This document shows, piece after piece, positions 28,163-37,950 of a stretch of 64,000 nucleotides of DNA. Origin of the DNA: an uncultured Bacilli bacterium (GTDB lineage: Bacteria; Bacillota_I; Bacilli_A; RFN20; CAG-826); the NCBI GenBank assembly GCA_934725985.1, contig CAKVCX010000001.1, positions 496,001 through 560,000 of the forward strand. Direction: 5' to 3'. A program made the position numbers and the translations under genes. The notes beneath the pieces were generated by a model. That model did not search any database, had not been told where the DNA came from, and saw only the letters and a program-made list of their open reading frames with translations. Position 1 is the stretch's first letter; every line of letters begins with the position of its first letter.

Positions 28163-28660
28163 TCGCTATCTAAAATCGAAACGAATGCCTCTAATTCTAA
28201 ATAATTGATAAAATAGCAAAACAAATTTTTATGTACCATTATGTTGACGGATTCTTAAATTTAATATTTTAAATAGTGATTTGTTTATCAGACTTATTTC
28301 TAATTTCATTGTTTTTTGCTCTTTTATATCGCTCCCATTGATAACTCCAATGGAGTCATTGAAAGCAGTTATTAAATATGACATTCCTTAATAAAACATG
28401 TAGCATTGTTTGAACTAAATCAAGTAATCTTATCTAACCATAAAAATTTTGGTACCGAAATAGTTTGATTTAGGTACAGTCCCAAAATGAAAAATAATTA
28501 ATTGGTGTTTTTCGGTTAGTTTAACTAGAGTTGAACTAATTTGATGTCAGAATGAATGTTTTCAAAAGTTTGTTTTAATACTTTTCTTAGCTTAGCGTAA
28601 TTTTAATTAATAATTTAACAAAAAAATTTTTGTTTGGTCCAATTGTCAAAGTCAGTTCCT
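28163..28660. other. Intergenic region, no gene
   Basis: About 525 bases between the XRE gene and the ABC exporter end, highly AT-rich. Visible elements: palindrome ACTCCAATGGAGT near 28340, direct GGTAC repeats near 28451 and 28475, and a weak stem AACAAAAA/TTTTTGTT near 28617-28634 that may end the ABC operon. No coding frame supported. Confidence 0.45.
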
Positions 28661-28687
28661 TTTAACAGTTTTTTAATTACTAATTCT

Positions 28688-30496
28688 TTATTCAAAAGAA
28701 AATTGTGAATTATATAAGGAGGCATAGAAACCATTATCTTTCATTAGGCTTTCATGCGTTCCTTGTTCTACTATATTTCCATCTTTCATTACCAAGATTA
28801 AATCGGCGTTTTTGATTGTAGATAAGCGGTGAGCTATTACAAAACTAGTTCTTCCTTTTGTTAGTTTATCCATAGCTTCCTGGATTAATTCTTCTGTCCT
28901 AGTATCAACATTAGAAGTAGCTTCATCCAATATTAGTAAAGGGGCTTTTCTAACCATTGCTCTTGCTATTGTCATAAGTTGTTTTTGTCCTGAAGAAATG
29001 GAACCGGCATTAGATAGTTGGCAATTTAACTTTCCTGGCAAGGTGCGGATAAAGTGATAAATGTTTGCTTCTTTACAAATGACTTTTAATTCCTCATCGC
29101 TTATATCGGGGCTATTGAAAACAATGTTTTCCCTCATGCTTCCATCAAAAACCCAAGTGTCCTGTAACACCATGCCAAAGATATCGTGTATTTCTTCTCT
29201 TGGCATGTCTTTTGTCGATACCCCATCTATTAATATTTCACCGGAATTGACTTCGTAGAATCTCATAAGGAGATTGACCATTGTTGTTTTCCCTGCTCCT
29301 GTAGGGCCTACTATGGCTACCTTTGATCCTGGTTTTATTTTAGCGGAGAAATCATGAATTATTTCTCTGCTAGAATCATAAGAGAAACATACATGTTTAA
29401 ATTCAACTTCCCCTTTGATATTTTCTTTTCCGTCTGGGCCAGTTAGCTTTCTAGTTAGTTCGCTTTCATCAGATAATTCATTTTCTTCTAAGAAATCAAA
29501 AACTCTTTTGCTAGCGGCCCCGGTAGTTTGCAATGTATTCATGGCTTGAGCAATTTGAGTCATCGGTTGCTGGAATAATCTTATATAGACTAAGAAAGCC
29601 GTAATTGTCCCATAATCTACTTTTTCTTCTGAAAGCAATAATCCGCCGACTACTAAAATTGCAATATAGGCAAAATAGGAAATAAAGTTCATTAATGGTT
29701 GCATTAATCCGCCATAGATTTGAGCTTTGAACATTGTCGAACCAAGTTGATTGTTTTGCTTGTTAAAATTGGTGTTGACTCTATTTTCGGCATTAAATAA
29801 TTTTATTATTAATTGGCCAGAGTATTTTTCTTCAATAACCCCGTTGATTTGGCCTATTTCTTCTTGCCTTTTTATAAATTGAGGCATGGCAAATTTCATT
29901 ATTAAGCCTATGAATAAAAGCATCAAAGGTATAGATAATAAAGCTACAAAAGCCATTAAATAAGAAGTGGCGAACATTCCAATTAACGACCCTATAAGCA
30001 TAAAGATGGCTTGCAGTAGCATTGATATAGATTGATCAAGACTTTGGGCTACTGAATCGACATCGTTAGTAACTCTAGACAATATGTCTCCAACTTGATG
30101 GGAGTCAAAATAGGATAAGGGGATTTTGTTTATCTTTATAGAAATGGATTTTCTTAAGGAGTTGGCGTATTTTTGAGTAACTCCGGTTAATATAAAACTA
30201 GAACCATAAGTTAATAAAGCACTGCAAAAATATAGACAAGCCAAAATAATTCCGTTTTTGGATATTATTTCCATGTTGATGGTTTTTGTTTGGGCATTAT
30301 TGGCTATTTCATTGGTTAAATTTGAAAGAAATTGAGGGGCAACAATAGAAATAACGACCCCACCTAAAATAAATAAGGCCGCTACAAAAATTGAAATATA
30401 AAAGTTCTTTGATGTACCAAGTATGTTTTTAAAAGCCTTTGTCATTTCTTCTTTCGTTGGCTTTTTTGATAGATCGTGTTTCGGATGCATGCTCAT
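28688..30496 (-). CDS. Heterodimeric ABC exporter subunit (canonical ATPase site)
   Basis: 602 residues: a six-helix exporter membrane domain (residues ~35-330) then an ATPase domain with Walker A GPTGAGKT, Walker B LLILDEATS with the catalytic Glu, and the H-loop AHRLS. The signature is SISSGQKQ instead of LSGGQ. In heterodimeric exporters of the BmrCD/TM287-288 type one partner has the catalytic Glu and the other does not; this is the Glu-bearing partner. The gene overlaps the upstream partner by 4 bases. Substrate unknown; multidrug or peptide export is typical. Confidence 0.9.
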   Translation of the reverse strand: MSMHPKHDLSKKPTKEEMTKAFKNILGTSKNFYISIFVAALFILGGVVISIVAPQFLSNLTNEIANNAQTKTINMEIISKNGIILACLYFCSALLTYGSSFILTGVTQKYANSLRKSISIKINKIPLSYFDSHQVGDILSRVTNDVDSVAQSLDQSISMLLQAIFMLIGSLIGMFATSYLMAFVALLSIPLMLLFIGLIMKFAMPQFIKRQEEIGQINGVIEEKYSGQLIIKLFNAENRVNTNFNKQNNQLGSTMFKAQIYGGLMQPLMNFISYFAYIAILVVGGLLLSEEKVDYGTITAFLVYIRLFQQPMTQIAQAMNTLQTTGAASKRVFDFLEENELSDESELTRKLTGPDGKENIKGEVEFKHVCFSYDSSREIIHDFSAKIKPGSKVAIVGPTGAGKTTMVNLLMRFYEVNSGEILIDGVSTKDMPREEIHDIFGMVLQDTWVFDGSMRENIVFNSPDISDEELKVICKEANIYHFIRTLPGKLNCQLSNAGSISSGQKQLMTIARAMVRKAPLLILDEATSNVDTRTEELIQEAMDKLTKGRTSFVIAHRLSTIKNADLILVMKDGNIVEQGTHESLMKDNGFYASLYNSQFSFE

Positions 30497-32376
30497 AAAC
30501 CAAGTTCCTCCTTACTAAGCTGAGATAAAGCGATCTCTTTATAAAGTTCGCAATTGGCAAGTAATTCTTTATGCGTCCCTTTTCCAACCAGTTTTCCTTC
30601 ATTTAAGACAAGAATCAAATCGGCATCCATTACAGTGCCGATGCGTTGGGCTACGATTACTTTCGTAGCCTTTTGTTGAGAAGCTTTTAGATTTTGTCTT
30701 ACTTTCAAATCGGTTTTAAAATCTAGGGCACTAAATGAATCGTCGAAAACAAATATTTCTGGTTTTAAGGCAACGGCCCTAGCAATGCATAGTCTTTGTC
30801 TTTGCCCTCCAGATACATTGCTTCCGCCTTGGGCAATCAATGAATTATATTTGCCTTCCATTTTTTCAATGAATTCATCAGCACAAGCAATTTTTGCGGC
30901 GTTTTCTATATCTTCATCATTTATTTGGCTATTTAGCCCAAATCCAATGTTTGATTTTATTGTCCCACTAAATAAAAGTCCTTTTTGTGGAACAAAGCCA
31001 ATTCTAGAATGTAAATCTTTTTGCGAAAAATCTTTTACGTCTACTCCATCGATTTTTATACTTCCTGATGTTGCATCATATAATCTATCTAAGAGTTGAA
31101 CTAAACTAGTCTTTCCGCAACCCGTTTGACCAATTATGGCAATTGTATCGCCTTGGTTGGCTTTGAATGAAATGTGTTCTAGGATATTTTCTTCAGCATC
31201 TGGATAATGAAAACTAACATCATCAAATTCAATGGTGCCTAGTCTTTCTGGGACAATTGGATTAACTGGGTCTATTATTGAAGGCTTAGTTTCTAATACC
31301 TCGTTTATACGTTTTGCAGATACGCTTGCTCTTGGCCATAAAACAAACATCATTAATAGCATCATGAATGCCATGATTATCTGGGTGGCTAGCATGGTGA
31401 AACTAGAAATGTCGTTATAACCTAAAGTACCGCCGTTTATTAAATATGAACCAATCCAATAGATGGCTAAAGTAATTCCATCCATTACGATAATCATTAC
31501 CGGGGAAAGTAACCCCATGACTCTACCTGTGAATAAATTAAGTTTAGTAAGGTCGTCATTAGAGGATTTAAATTTATTTTCTTGGTATTGTTCGGCGTTA
31601 TACGCCCTAACTACACGGATACCATTTAAGTTTTCTCTAGTTATTCCGTTTAGCCTATCAATATACTTTTGAGATACTTTAAATTTAGGCATAACCAATA
31701 ATGCCAAAATTGTTAAAGTGATTATTAAAACCAAAACGGCTATAACGGTTGCGGTTGATAATTCCCAAGAAGCTGATTGAACCTTGCATATTGCCCATAT
31801 GGCTGTTATTGGGGCAGCAAAAATCATTCGCATCATCAACAAATAAGTCATTTGGACTTGCTCTATATCGTTAGTGCTTCTTGTAATTAAGCTAGCGGTA
31901 GAGAAACGGTTAATTTCCGTTAAAGAGAAAGAGGAGATTTTTTCATTTAAGTCTTTTCTAGTGGAGGTAGCAAAATTTGCGGCGATTCCAGAAGCCAATA
32001 ATGCAACTAAAAGTTGACAAAAAATAGAGCCGGTTACGACTAAAAGCATCATGCCTCCCCAATACCAAATATCATTTGTGGTGGCATTAGCAATACTTTC
32101 AAATACACCTATTTGAGTTGAATTAAATGCATGGTTGTTTTTTGCCGTTTCTAAAAAGATAGACCAGTTAAAACCAGGCTGAGAAAAAAGTGTTCCGAAT
32201 TCTTCCCCTAGGTGGACAGGGTTAAGATTATAATCGACATACATTATCGATTTAATGAGGTTTGACATGTAATCAACCATCATCATGCTGCACCATACTT
32301 GTAAAATTGTTAATCCGATGATAAAGACTAGGGCCGCCCAATCTTTCTTTCGGAATCTTTTGAACATTTTGAACAT
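30493..32376 (-). CDS. Heterodimeric ABC exporter subunit (degenerate ATPase site)
   Basis: 627 residues with exporter membrane helices and an ATPase domain: Walker A GQTGCGKT, signature NVSGGQRQRL, and Walker B EIFVFDDSFSALD, where Asp replaces the catalytic Glu. A large extracellular loop follows the first helix (residues ~45-110). It is the first gene of the minus-strand pair, with AAAGGAG 7 bases before its ATG. A MarR-type palindrome at 32408-32423 lies in its promoter region, so it is likely repressed by the MarR protein encoded at 33641. Confidence 0.9.
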   Translation of the reverse strand: MFKMFKRFRKKDWAALVFIIGLTILQVWCSMMMVDYMSNLIKSIMYVDYNLNPVHLGEEFGTLFSQPGFNWSIFLETAKNNHAFNSTQIGVFESIANATTNDIWYWGGMMLLVVTGSIFCQLLVALLASGIAANFATSTRKDLNEKISSFSLTEINRFSTASLITRSTNDIEQVQMTYLLMMRMIFAAPITAIWAICKVQSASWELSTATVIAVLVLIITLTILALLVMPKFKVSQKYIDRLNGITRENLNGIRVVRAYNAEQYQENKFKSSNDDLTKLNLFTGRVMGLLSPVMIIVMDGITLAIYWIGSYLINGGTLGYNDISSFTMLATQIIMAFMMLLMMFVLWPRASVSAKRINEVLETKPSIIDPVNPIVPERLGTIEFDDVSFHYPDAEENILEHISFKANQGDTIAIIGQTGCGKTSLVQLLDRLYDATSGSIKIDGVDVKDFSQKDLHSRIGFVPQKGLLFSGTIKSNIGFGLNSQINDEDIENAAKIACADEFIEKMEGKYNSLIAQGGSNVSGGQRQRLCIARAVALKPEIFVFDDSFSALDFKTDLKVRQNLKASQQKATKVIVAQRIGTVMDADLILVLNEGKLVGKGTHKELLANCELYKEIALSQLSKEELGL

Positions 32377-32407
32377 GCTTTTTCTCCTTTTTTGCCTTAT
32401 GGTTTAT

Positions 32408-32423
32408 AGTTCGATAACGAACT
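32408..32423. promoter_or_regulatory. MarR-type operator, copy 1
   Basis: Perfect palindrome AGTTCGATAACGAACT (6-4-6), extended by AATT, 32 bases before the ABC exporter ATG. The same palindrome with a different 4-base centre lies before the MarR gene at 33621. Confidence 0.78.
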
Positions 32424-32535
32424 AATTGCAACTAGATTTTATTCATTTTACTAGAAAATAGACAATTTCATGAAAAATGTATAAAAACTATTTTTACTCT
32501 TGCTCTATTTTGCTATATCCGTTATTAAAGTTTTA

Positions 32536-32564
32536 TTGTCTTTATCAATACTTTTCTATATAAC
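32536..32564 (+). promoter_or_regulatory. Promoter of dus, suggesting a near-leaderless mRNA
   Basis: TTGTCT (32536-32541), 17-base spacer, TATAAC (32559-32564). Start of transcription would fall near 32571, four or so bases before the ATG at 32575, leaving no room for a ribosome site. Confidence 0.5.
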
Positions 32565-32574
32565 TTTTATTGTT

Positions 32575-33558
32575 ATGGAAGTTAAGGGAATAAAAATAAA
32601 AGGTCATGTAGTGCTTGGCCCTATGGCTGGAGTTACTTCTTCTTCATATAGAGAATTTATGAAGCCTTTTGGGGTGGGACTTTCTTTTAGCGAGATGGTT
32701 TCTGACTGTGGGATAGATTATGGCAATGCCAAAACTTTTGAATATTTAAAAAGCACTCCTTTAGACTCTCCTTTTGCTTTGCAATTATTTGGCTTTTCTT
32801 TAGAACACACTTTACCTGCTATAAAAAAGATGGAAGAAGTGGCTAGCTATGATATGCTGGATTTAAATTTTGGCTGCCCAGTAAATAAAGTTGTTAAAAC
32901 TGGTGCAGGTTCTGCTTGGCTAAGAAGAGTAGATGAACTTGAACATTATGTAAGCGAAATTGTTAAAGTATCAACTAAACCAGTTTCAGCAAAAATTAGA
33001 CTTGGATGGGATGACGAATCTATTAATGCCATAGAAGTAGCAAAGGCTTTACAGAGGGCTGGGATTTGCTTATTAAGCGTTCATTGTAGAACTAGAAGTC
33101 AAGGCTATTCAGGCAAGGCTAGATATGAAGAAATATCGTCATTAAAAGAGAATATCCATATTCCTTTAATTGTTTCTGGTGATATTTTTTCTCCCATCGA
33201 CGCTAAAAGGGCCTTAGAGATCACTCATGCTGATTTAGTTATGGTAGCTAGAGGCGGACTTGGTCACCCCTTTTTAATAACCCAAATAAATGAATATTTA
33301 GATAATGGCATTCTTTTGCCTAATCCCGATATTTTAACTCAAGTAGATTATGCTAGAAAATTTGCTTTAATGCTGATAGAAGAAAAAGGCGAATATGTAG
33401 GGATTAGGGAATTAAGGGGACTGCTTCCTCATTTCTTTTCTTCCTTTCCTGGCTATAAAAGGATCAGGATGCAGATAGCTTCTTCCTTAGATAGCAAAGA
33501 ATCTTTATTAAATACATTGAACGGGATTGAAATTAGAGAAAAGTACAATCAAATGTAA
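32575..33558 (+). CDS. dus: tRNA-dihydrouridine synthase
   Basis: 327 residues from the ATG at 32575. A longer frame from a TTG at 32500 would add 25 hydrophobic residues absent from Dus proteins and would run through the promoter. The FMN-dependent TIM barrel is clear: VVLGPMAGVTSSSYREF, LQLFG, DLNFGCPVNKVVKTGAGSAW with the catalytic Cys, KIRLGWDD, and VHCRTRSQGYSG. Dus reduces uridines in tRNA D-loops. It is flanked by the two exporter units and probably not functionally tied to them. The absence of any Shine-Dalgarno sequence is notable. Confidence 0.92.
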   Translation: MEVKGIKIKGHVVLGPMAGVTSSSYREFMKPFGVGLSFSEMVSDCGIDYGNAKTFEYLKSTPLDSPFALQLFGFSLEHTLPAIKKMEEVASYDMLDLNFGCPVNKVVKTGAGSAWLRRVDELEHYVSEIVKVSTKPVSAKIRLGWDDESINAIEVAKALQRAGICLLSVHCRTRSQGYSGKARYEEISSLKENIHIPLIVSGDIFSPIDAKRALEITHADLVMVARGGLGHPFLITQINEYLDNGILLPNPDILTQVDYARKFALMLIEEKGEYVGIRELRGLLPHFFSSFPGYKRIRMQIASSLDSKESLLNTLNGIEIREKYNQM

Positions 33559-33620
33559 GCGGTTTATTTCTTAAAAAAGTTTTTTGTCTCTTGATACTTT
33601 GTCGTGTTTGAGTTAAAAAT

Positions 33621-33636
33621 AGTTCGTTCACGAACT
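33621..33636. promoter_or_regulatory. MarR-type operator, copy 2
   Basis: AGTTCGTTCACGAACT, same 6-4-6 palindrome as at 32408, followed by AATT and then the MarR ATG. Candidate promoter TTGATA/TAAAAA just upstream would make the operator overlap the transcription start. Confidence 0.8.
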
Positions 33637-33640
33637 AATT

Positions 33641-34093
33641 ATGGAAAACAAAATTTCAAAGTTAAGGCCTTTGGTAGGCCACATTAATAGAGAAATGGAT
33701 AGAAGGTTTGAATTAAAGTACCTTTGTTTGCTTCCATTAGATTTAGGAGCCCCCCAAGGCATGGCTTTAAATTATATATGCCGTCATCCAGGATGCTCTT
33801 CTTGCTCTTTAATTGATAGATTTATGCTAAAAAAATCTACTATATCCGAAATCTTAAACTATTTATGTGAAAAGGAATACGTCAAGACTGTAACCGATGA
33901 AAAGGATAAAAGAATCAAGTGCCTTTATCCAACAGAGACAGGACTAGATTTTTATAAAAAGTCAAAAAGGGTATTCACGATGTTTGAAAACGAACTTGAG
34001 TCTTATTTAACAAAAGAAGAAAAAGATGAATTTATAAGGCTTGGCGAAAAATTGTCGACAAAATTAGAGGAGGTTAACAGAAATGGAAAATGA
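33641..34093 (+). CDS. MarR-family transcriptional regulator
   Basis: 150 residues with the winged helix: APQGMALNYICRHPGCSSCSLIDRFMLKKSTISEILNYLCEKEYVKTVTDEKDKRIKCLYPTETG, including the DEKDKRIK wing. It is the first gene of MarR-ABC-ABC and overlaps the following ABC gene by 11 bases. The operator ends 4 bases before its ATG and no ribosome site is present, so the mRNA is short-leadered. It probably represses itself with the exporter pair downstream and the second pair on the minus strand. The inducing compound is unknown. Confidence 0.9.
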   Translation: MENKISKLRPLVGHINREMDRRFELKYLCLLPLDLGAPQGMALNYICRHPGCSSCSLIDRFMLKKSTISEILNYLCEKEYVKTVTDEKDKRIKCLYPTETGLDFYKKSKRVFTMFENELESYLTKEEKDEFIRLGEKLSTKLEEVNRNGK

Positions 34094-35936
34094 ACAATTG
34101 GATAAAATAATTGAAGAGAAAGAAAAACGAGACGAAGAAGAAATCAAAAAACTTAAAAATTCCCATATTCTTAAATCTTTATTTAAATATATGAATGGCT
34201 CCTGGCGTTATTGTGTTTTGGCCTGGGTTTTCGTTTCAATTGAGGTTATTGGAGAAGTTCTTATTCCTTTCTTTGCCGCTAGGGCGGTTAATATTATTGA
34301 TCCTAAGGGTGCTAGCATGTCTTCTTCCGATGTGCCTTCTTTAATCTATGTGTGCTTGATTATGATTAGCATGGCCGTTGTTAGTTGCTTTGGCGGGGTA
34401 ATGGCAGGATTTTTTGCTTCTATTGCTTCTAGCAATTTTGGTAGAAATCTAAGAAAGGAAATGTATTACAAGATCCAAGATTATTCTTTTTCTAATATTG
34501 ATAAGTTTTCTTCCTCTTCCTTAGTCACTAGATTAACTACTGATGTTAGTAACGTTCAATACTCCGTCCAGGCAATTTTAAGGACGGTTGTTAGATCTCC
34601 TATCATGCTGATTTTTGCCTTTATTATGGCTTCTATTACGTCTTGGCAAATTTCTTTGGTTTTTATTGCCATTATTCCAATTTTGGGTTTTGTTTTGTTT
34701 TTTATTGCCGCAAAAGTCCATCCTACGTTTGTAAAAGTATTTAATACCTATGATGATTTGAATGCATCGGTTCAAGAGAATTTGGCAGGTATTAGAGTGG
34801 TTAAATCATTTGGAAGGGAAGATTTTGAAAAAGAGAAATTTGGTCGTGTCTCTTATTATATTTATAAAACTTTTTTACATGCCGAAAGAATTCTTGCCAT
34901 CAATAACCCGATGATGAATTTTGCTGTATATACCTGTATGATTGTAATTTCTTATTTTGGAGCCAAAATGATTATTGCTTCTGGAAATGCAGCAGACGGA
35001 TTCAATACAGGTTCTTTGACTTCTTTAATAACATATGTAATGCAAATATTGAATTCTTTGATGTTTGTTTCGATGTGCTTTGTCATGATTATCATAGCTA
35101 GGAACAGTGCTGAACGTATCGCAGAGGTTATATTAGAGAAGCCAGATTTAACTTCTCCTTCTAATCCTGTAATGGAAGTTAAGGATGGGTCAGTTAAATT
35201 TGAAGATGTTTGCTTTAAATATAATAAAAATGGGACTAAAAATGTCCTTGATCATATCAATTTGGATATACCAAGTGGATATACGGTTGGCATAATTGGC
35301 GCCACGGGGTCATCGAAATCGACTTTAATTTCCATGATGGCTCGACTTTATGATGTAACTTCTGGCTCAGTTAAGGTCGGTGGAGTCGATGTTAGGGATT
35401 ACGATTTAAAAACATTAAGAGATAACGTATCCGTTGTTTTGCAAAAGAATGTCTTATTTACTGGAACGATTAAATCCAATTTGCTTTGGGGCAATCCTAA
35501 TGCTAGCGATGAACAAATTAAAAAAGCCGCTAAGTTAGCCTGTGCGGATGAATTCATTGAGAAATTCCCGCTTAAGTATGATTCTCCAATCGACGAAGGT
35601 GGAACTAATGTATCCGGAGGCCAAAGGCAAAGACTTTGTATTGCTAGGGCTTTATTAAAATCGCCAAAGATATTGATATTGGATGATTCGACTTCTGCCG
35701 TTGATACTCATACAGATGCCCTTATTAGAAAGGCTTTTAAGGAAGAAATCCCCAATGTAACAAAATTTATTGTTGCCCAAAGGATTCTTTCCATTAAAGA
35801 TTGCGATCTAATAATCGTTATGGACGATGGGAAAATTCTTGATATGGGCACGAATGAACAATTGTTAAATACTTCATCAGTTTATAAAGAGATTTATGAA
35901 ACCCAAATGGGCGGAGGTGATTTCGATGAACAATAA
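34083..35936 (+). CDS. Heterodimeric ABC exporter subunit (degenerate ATPase site)
   Basis: 617 residues, exporter membrane domain plus ATPase. Walker A reads GATGSSKS, with Ser in place of the conserved Gly before Lys. The signature is NVSGGQRQRL, and Walker B is ILILDDSTS with Asp instead of the catalytic Glu. These changes mark the non-catalytic partner of a heterodimeric exporter. The start overlaps MarR by 11 bases with GAGG in front. It partners with the next gene, which has the canonical Walker B. Confidence 0.9.
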   Translation: MENEQLDKIIEEKEKRDEEEIKKLKNSHILKSLFKYMNGSWRYCVLAWVFVSIEVIGEVLIPFFAARAVNIIDPKGASMSSSDVPSLIYVCLIMISMAVVSCFGGVMAGFFASIASSNFGRNLRKEMYYKIQDYSFSNIDKFSSSSLVTRLTTDVSNVQYSVQAILRTVVRSPIMLIFAFIMASITSWQISLVFIAIIPILGFVLFFIAAKVHPTFVKVFNTYDDLNASVQENLAGIRVVKSFGREDFEKEKFGRVSYYIYKTFLHAERILAINNPMMNFAVYTCMIVISYFGAKMIIASGNAADGFNTGSLTSLITYVMQILNSLMFVSMCFVMIIIARNSAERIAEVILEKPDLTSPSNPVMEVKDGSVKFEDVCFKYNKNGTKNVLDHINLDIPSGYTVGIIGATGSSKSTLISMMARLYDVTSGSVKVGGVDVRDYDLKTLRDNVSVVLQKNVLFTGTIKSNLLWGNPNASDEQIKKAAKLACADEFIEKFPLKYDSPIDEGGTNVSGGQRQRLCIARALLKSPKILILDDSTSAVDTHTDALIRKAFKEEIPNVTKFIVAQRILSIKDCDLIIVMDDGKILDMGTNEQLLNTSSVYKEIYETQMGGGDFDEQ

Positions 35937-37845
35937 AAAGGAACCAGTTGCAAAAAAACTTGGCATAAAGAAAAGCATATCCATTTTTAGCAGGTTGACA
36001 GCCCGTATATTCAAATTTAGCCCTGCATTATTTATTTTGGCTTTTGTCACCATAATTATTTCCTCCGGGGCCGGGGTTATTGGCTCGATGTTTATCGGAA
36101 GTATTCTTATCGATAACTTTATTACCCCTATGTTAAAAGGAGAAGCAACTTATTTATACGGTGTGCCTATGGACTTAGGCGGGGTCATTTTAATAATGAT
36201 TGGCATTTATCTATTTGGCATAATTTGCACCTACATATATCAAATAGTTGTTTCTCAAATTGGGCAAGGCACCCAAAAACAAATTAGGGATGAATTGTTC
36301 TCCCATATGGAATCTTTGCCTCTTTCTTATTTTGACACTAGAACACATGGGGATATCATGTCGATTTATACCAATGATATCGATACTTTAAGAGAAATGA
36401 TTTCCCGTGTCTTGCCTATGGTAGTTCAATCTATTGTTACAATGGTTGCAGCTTTAATTGCCATGCTGGTAATAAATGTTTATATGACTCTTATTGTTTT
36501 AGTTTTCTTTGTTCTTATCCTTTCGCTTATAATTTTTATATCTCATAAGAGTTCAACTTTCTTTATAGCTCAGCAAAGAAGCTTAGGAATGACAAATGGC
36601 TATATAGAAGAAATGATATCAGGGCAAAAAGTTATCAAAGTTTTTACTCATGAAAAACAGTCCGAAGAAGGATTTGATAAGCTTAATGATGCCTTATGCG
36701 GATTTACGACAAAGGCTCAACAATTCTCTAATATTTTAGGACCTATCGCGGTTAATTTGTCCCATTTGCAATATTGTGTCTTGGCTTTAGTTGGCGGCAT
36801 ATTCATTGGTTATAACATCATTCCTCTTACCTCTGGCATGGTTGTTAGCTTTTTGACTTTAGGAAAGTCTTTCACCTTGCCTCTAGGACAAGTGTCAATG
36901 CAAATCAACTTAGTTATTATGGCCTTGGCTGGCGCGGAGCGTATATTCGCGATGATTGATGAACCAAGCGAAGTAGATGATGGCTATGTTAGGTTAGTAA
37001 ATGCTAAAAAGGATGAAAACGGAAACCCTGTGCCAACAAACGAAAGAACTTTAATGTGGGCTTGGGAACATCCTCATAGCGATGGCAGCCCAACTACTTA
37101 CACTTGGCTAAGAGGCAAGATTAATTTGTATGATGTAGATTTTGCATATGTAAAAGGCAAGACGGTCCTTCATGATATCTCTTTATATGCGGAACCCGGA
37201 CAAAAAGTTGCCTTTGTTGGGCCTACTGGAGCTGGCAAAACTACGATTACTAATTTGCTTAACCGTTTTTATGATATCGAAGATGGAAAAATTAGGTTTG
37301 ACGATATAAACATTAACAAGATTGTAAAAAAGGATTTAAGAAGAGCCATGGGTATGGTTTTGCAAGAAACTAGCCTATTTACCGCTTCCGTTAAGGATAA
37401 CATTAGATATGGTAATCCAGAGGCAAGCGATGAAGAAGTAGTTAAGGCAGCAAAATTAGCCAATGCGGATAATTTTATTAGGATGCTTCCAAATGGCTAT
37501 GAGACGATTTTATATGGCGCGGGAGCCGGGCTTTCCCAAGGCCAAAGACAACTTATTTCAATTGCTAGGGCTGCTTGTGCGAATCCGCCTGTTTTGATTC
37601 TAGATGAAGCTACCTCTTCAATTGATTCTAGAACCGAAAAGTTAGTCCAAAAAGGGATGGACGCCATTATGAAAGGGCGTACCGTCTTTGTTATAGCCCA
37701 TAGGCTTTCTACCATTCAAAATAGCGATGTTATCATGGTTCTCCAAGATGGCAAGATTATCGAGAGAGGCAATCACGATACTTTACTTGCTCAAAAAGGA
37801 AAATATTATCAACTTTATACTGGTTCAAAGCCAAATGAAAAATAG
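35926..37845 (+). CDS. Heterodimeric ABC exporter subunit (canonical ATPase site)
   Basis: 639 residues from the ATG at 35926, which has GGAGGTGATTTCG before it; an upstream in-frame ATG at 35896 has none. Exporter helices, then ATPase with GPTGAGKT, signature GLSQGQRQ, Walker B VLILDEATSSID and AHRLST. An insertion of ~50 residues lies between the membrane and ATPase domains (RTLMWAWEHPHSDGSPTTY). It overlaps the partner gene by 11 bases. Together the pair resembles multidrug or lipid exporters controlled by MarR proteins. Confidence 0.9.
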   Translation: MNNKKEPVAKKLGIKKSISIFSRLTARIFKFSPALFILAFVTIIISSGAGVIGSMFIGSILIDNFITPMLKGEATYLYGVPMDLGGVILIMIGIYLFGIICTYIYQIVVSQIGQGTQKQIRDELFSHMESLPLSYFDTRTHGDIMSIYTNDIDTLREMISRVLPMVVQSIVTMVAALIAMLVINVYMTLIVLVFFVLILSLIIFISHKSSTFFIAQQRSLGMTNGYIEEMISGQKVIKVFTHEKQSEEGFDKLNDALCGFTTKAQQFSNILGPIAVNLSHLQYCVLALVGGIFIGYNIIPLTSGMVVSFLTLGKSFTLPLGQVSMQINLVIMALAGAERIFAMIDEPSEVDDGYVRLVNAKKDENGNPVPTNERTLMWAWEHPHSDGSPTTYTWLRGKINLYDVDFAYVKGKTVLHDISLYAEPGQKVAFVGPTGAGKTTITNLLNRFYDIEDGKIRFDDININKIVKKDLRRAMGMVLQETSLFTASVKDNIRYGNPEASDEEVVKAAKLANADNFIRMLPNGYETILYGAGAGLSQGQRQLISIARAACANPPVLILDEATSSIDSRTEKLVQKGMDAIMKGRTVFVIAHRLSTIQNSDVIMVLQDGKIIERGNHDTLLAQKGKYYQLYTGSKPNEK

Positions 37846-37887
37846 CGTTTATAATTTAAAATAAATCTTGATTTTAATTATCTAAAT

Positions 37888-37926
37888 AAAAAAAGATGCT
37901 GCTTAAGTTAGCGACATCCTTTTTTT
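37888..37926. terminator. Bidirectional intrinsic terminator
   Basis: A/T-flanked hairpin GATG-C-TGCT / AGCG-A-CATC with a C/A mismatch, T runs in both directions. It ends the MarR-ABC operon and the convergent NCS2 permease gene. Confidence 0.75.
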
Positions 37927-37950
37927 ATGGGCTATTGTTTTTTGGCTCGT

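Noticed and set aside
28330..28360. Attachment site or insertion-sequence end at the ACTCCAATGGAGT palindrome
   Set aside because: No integrase or transposase gene and no matching second copy were seen.
32500..32574. Extended hydrophobic N-terminus of dus from a TTG codon
   Set aside because: The extra 25 residues are not part of Dus proteins and cover the likely promoter.
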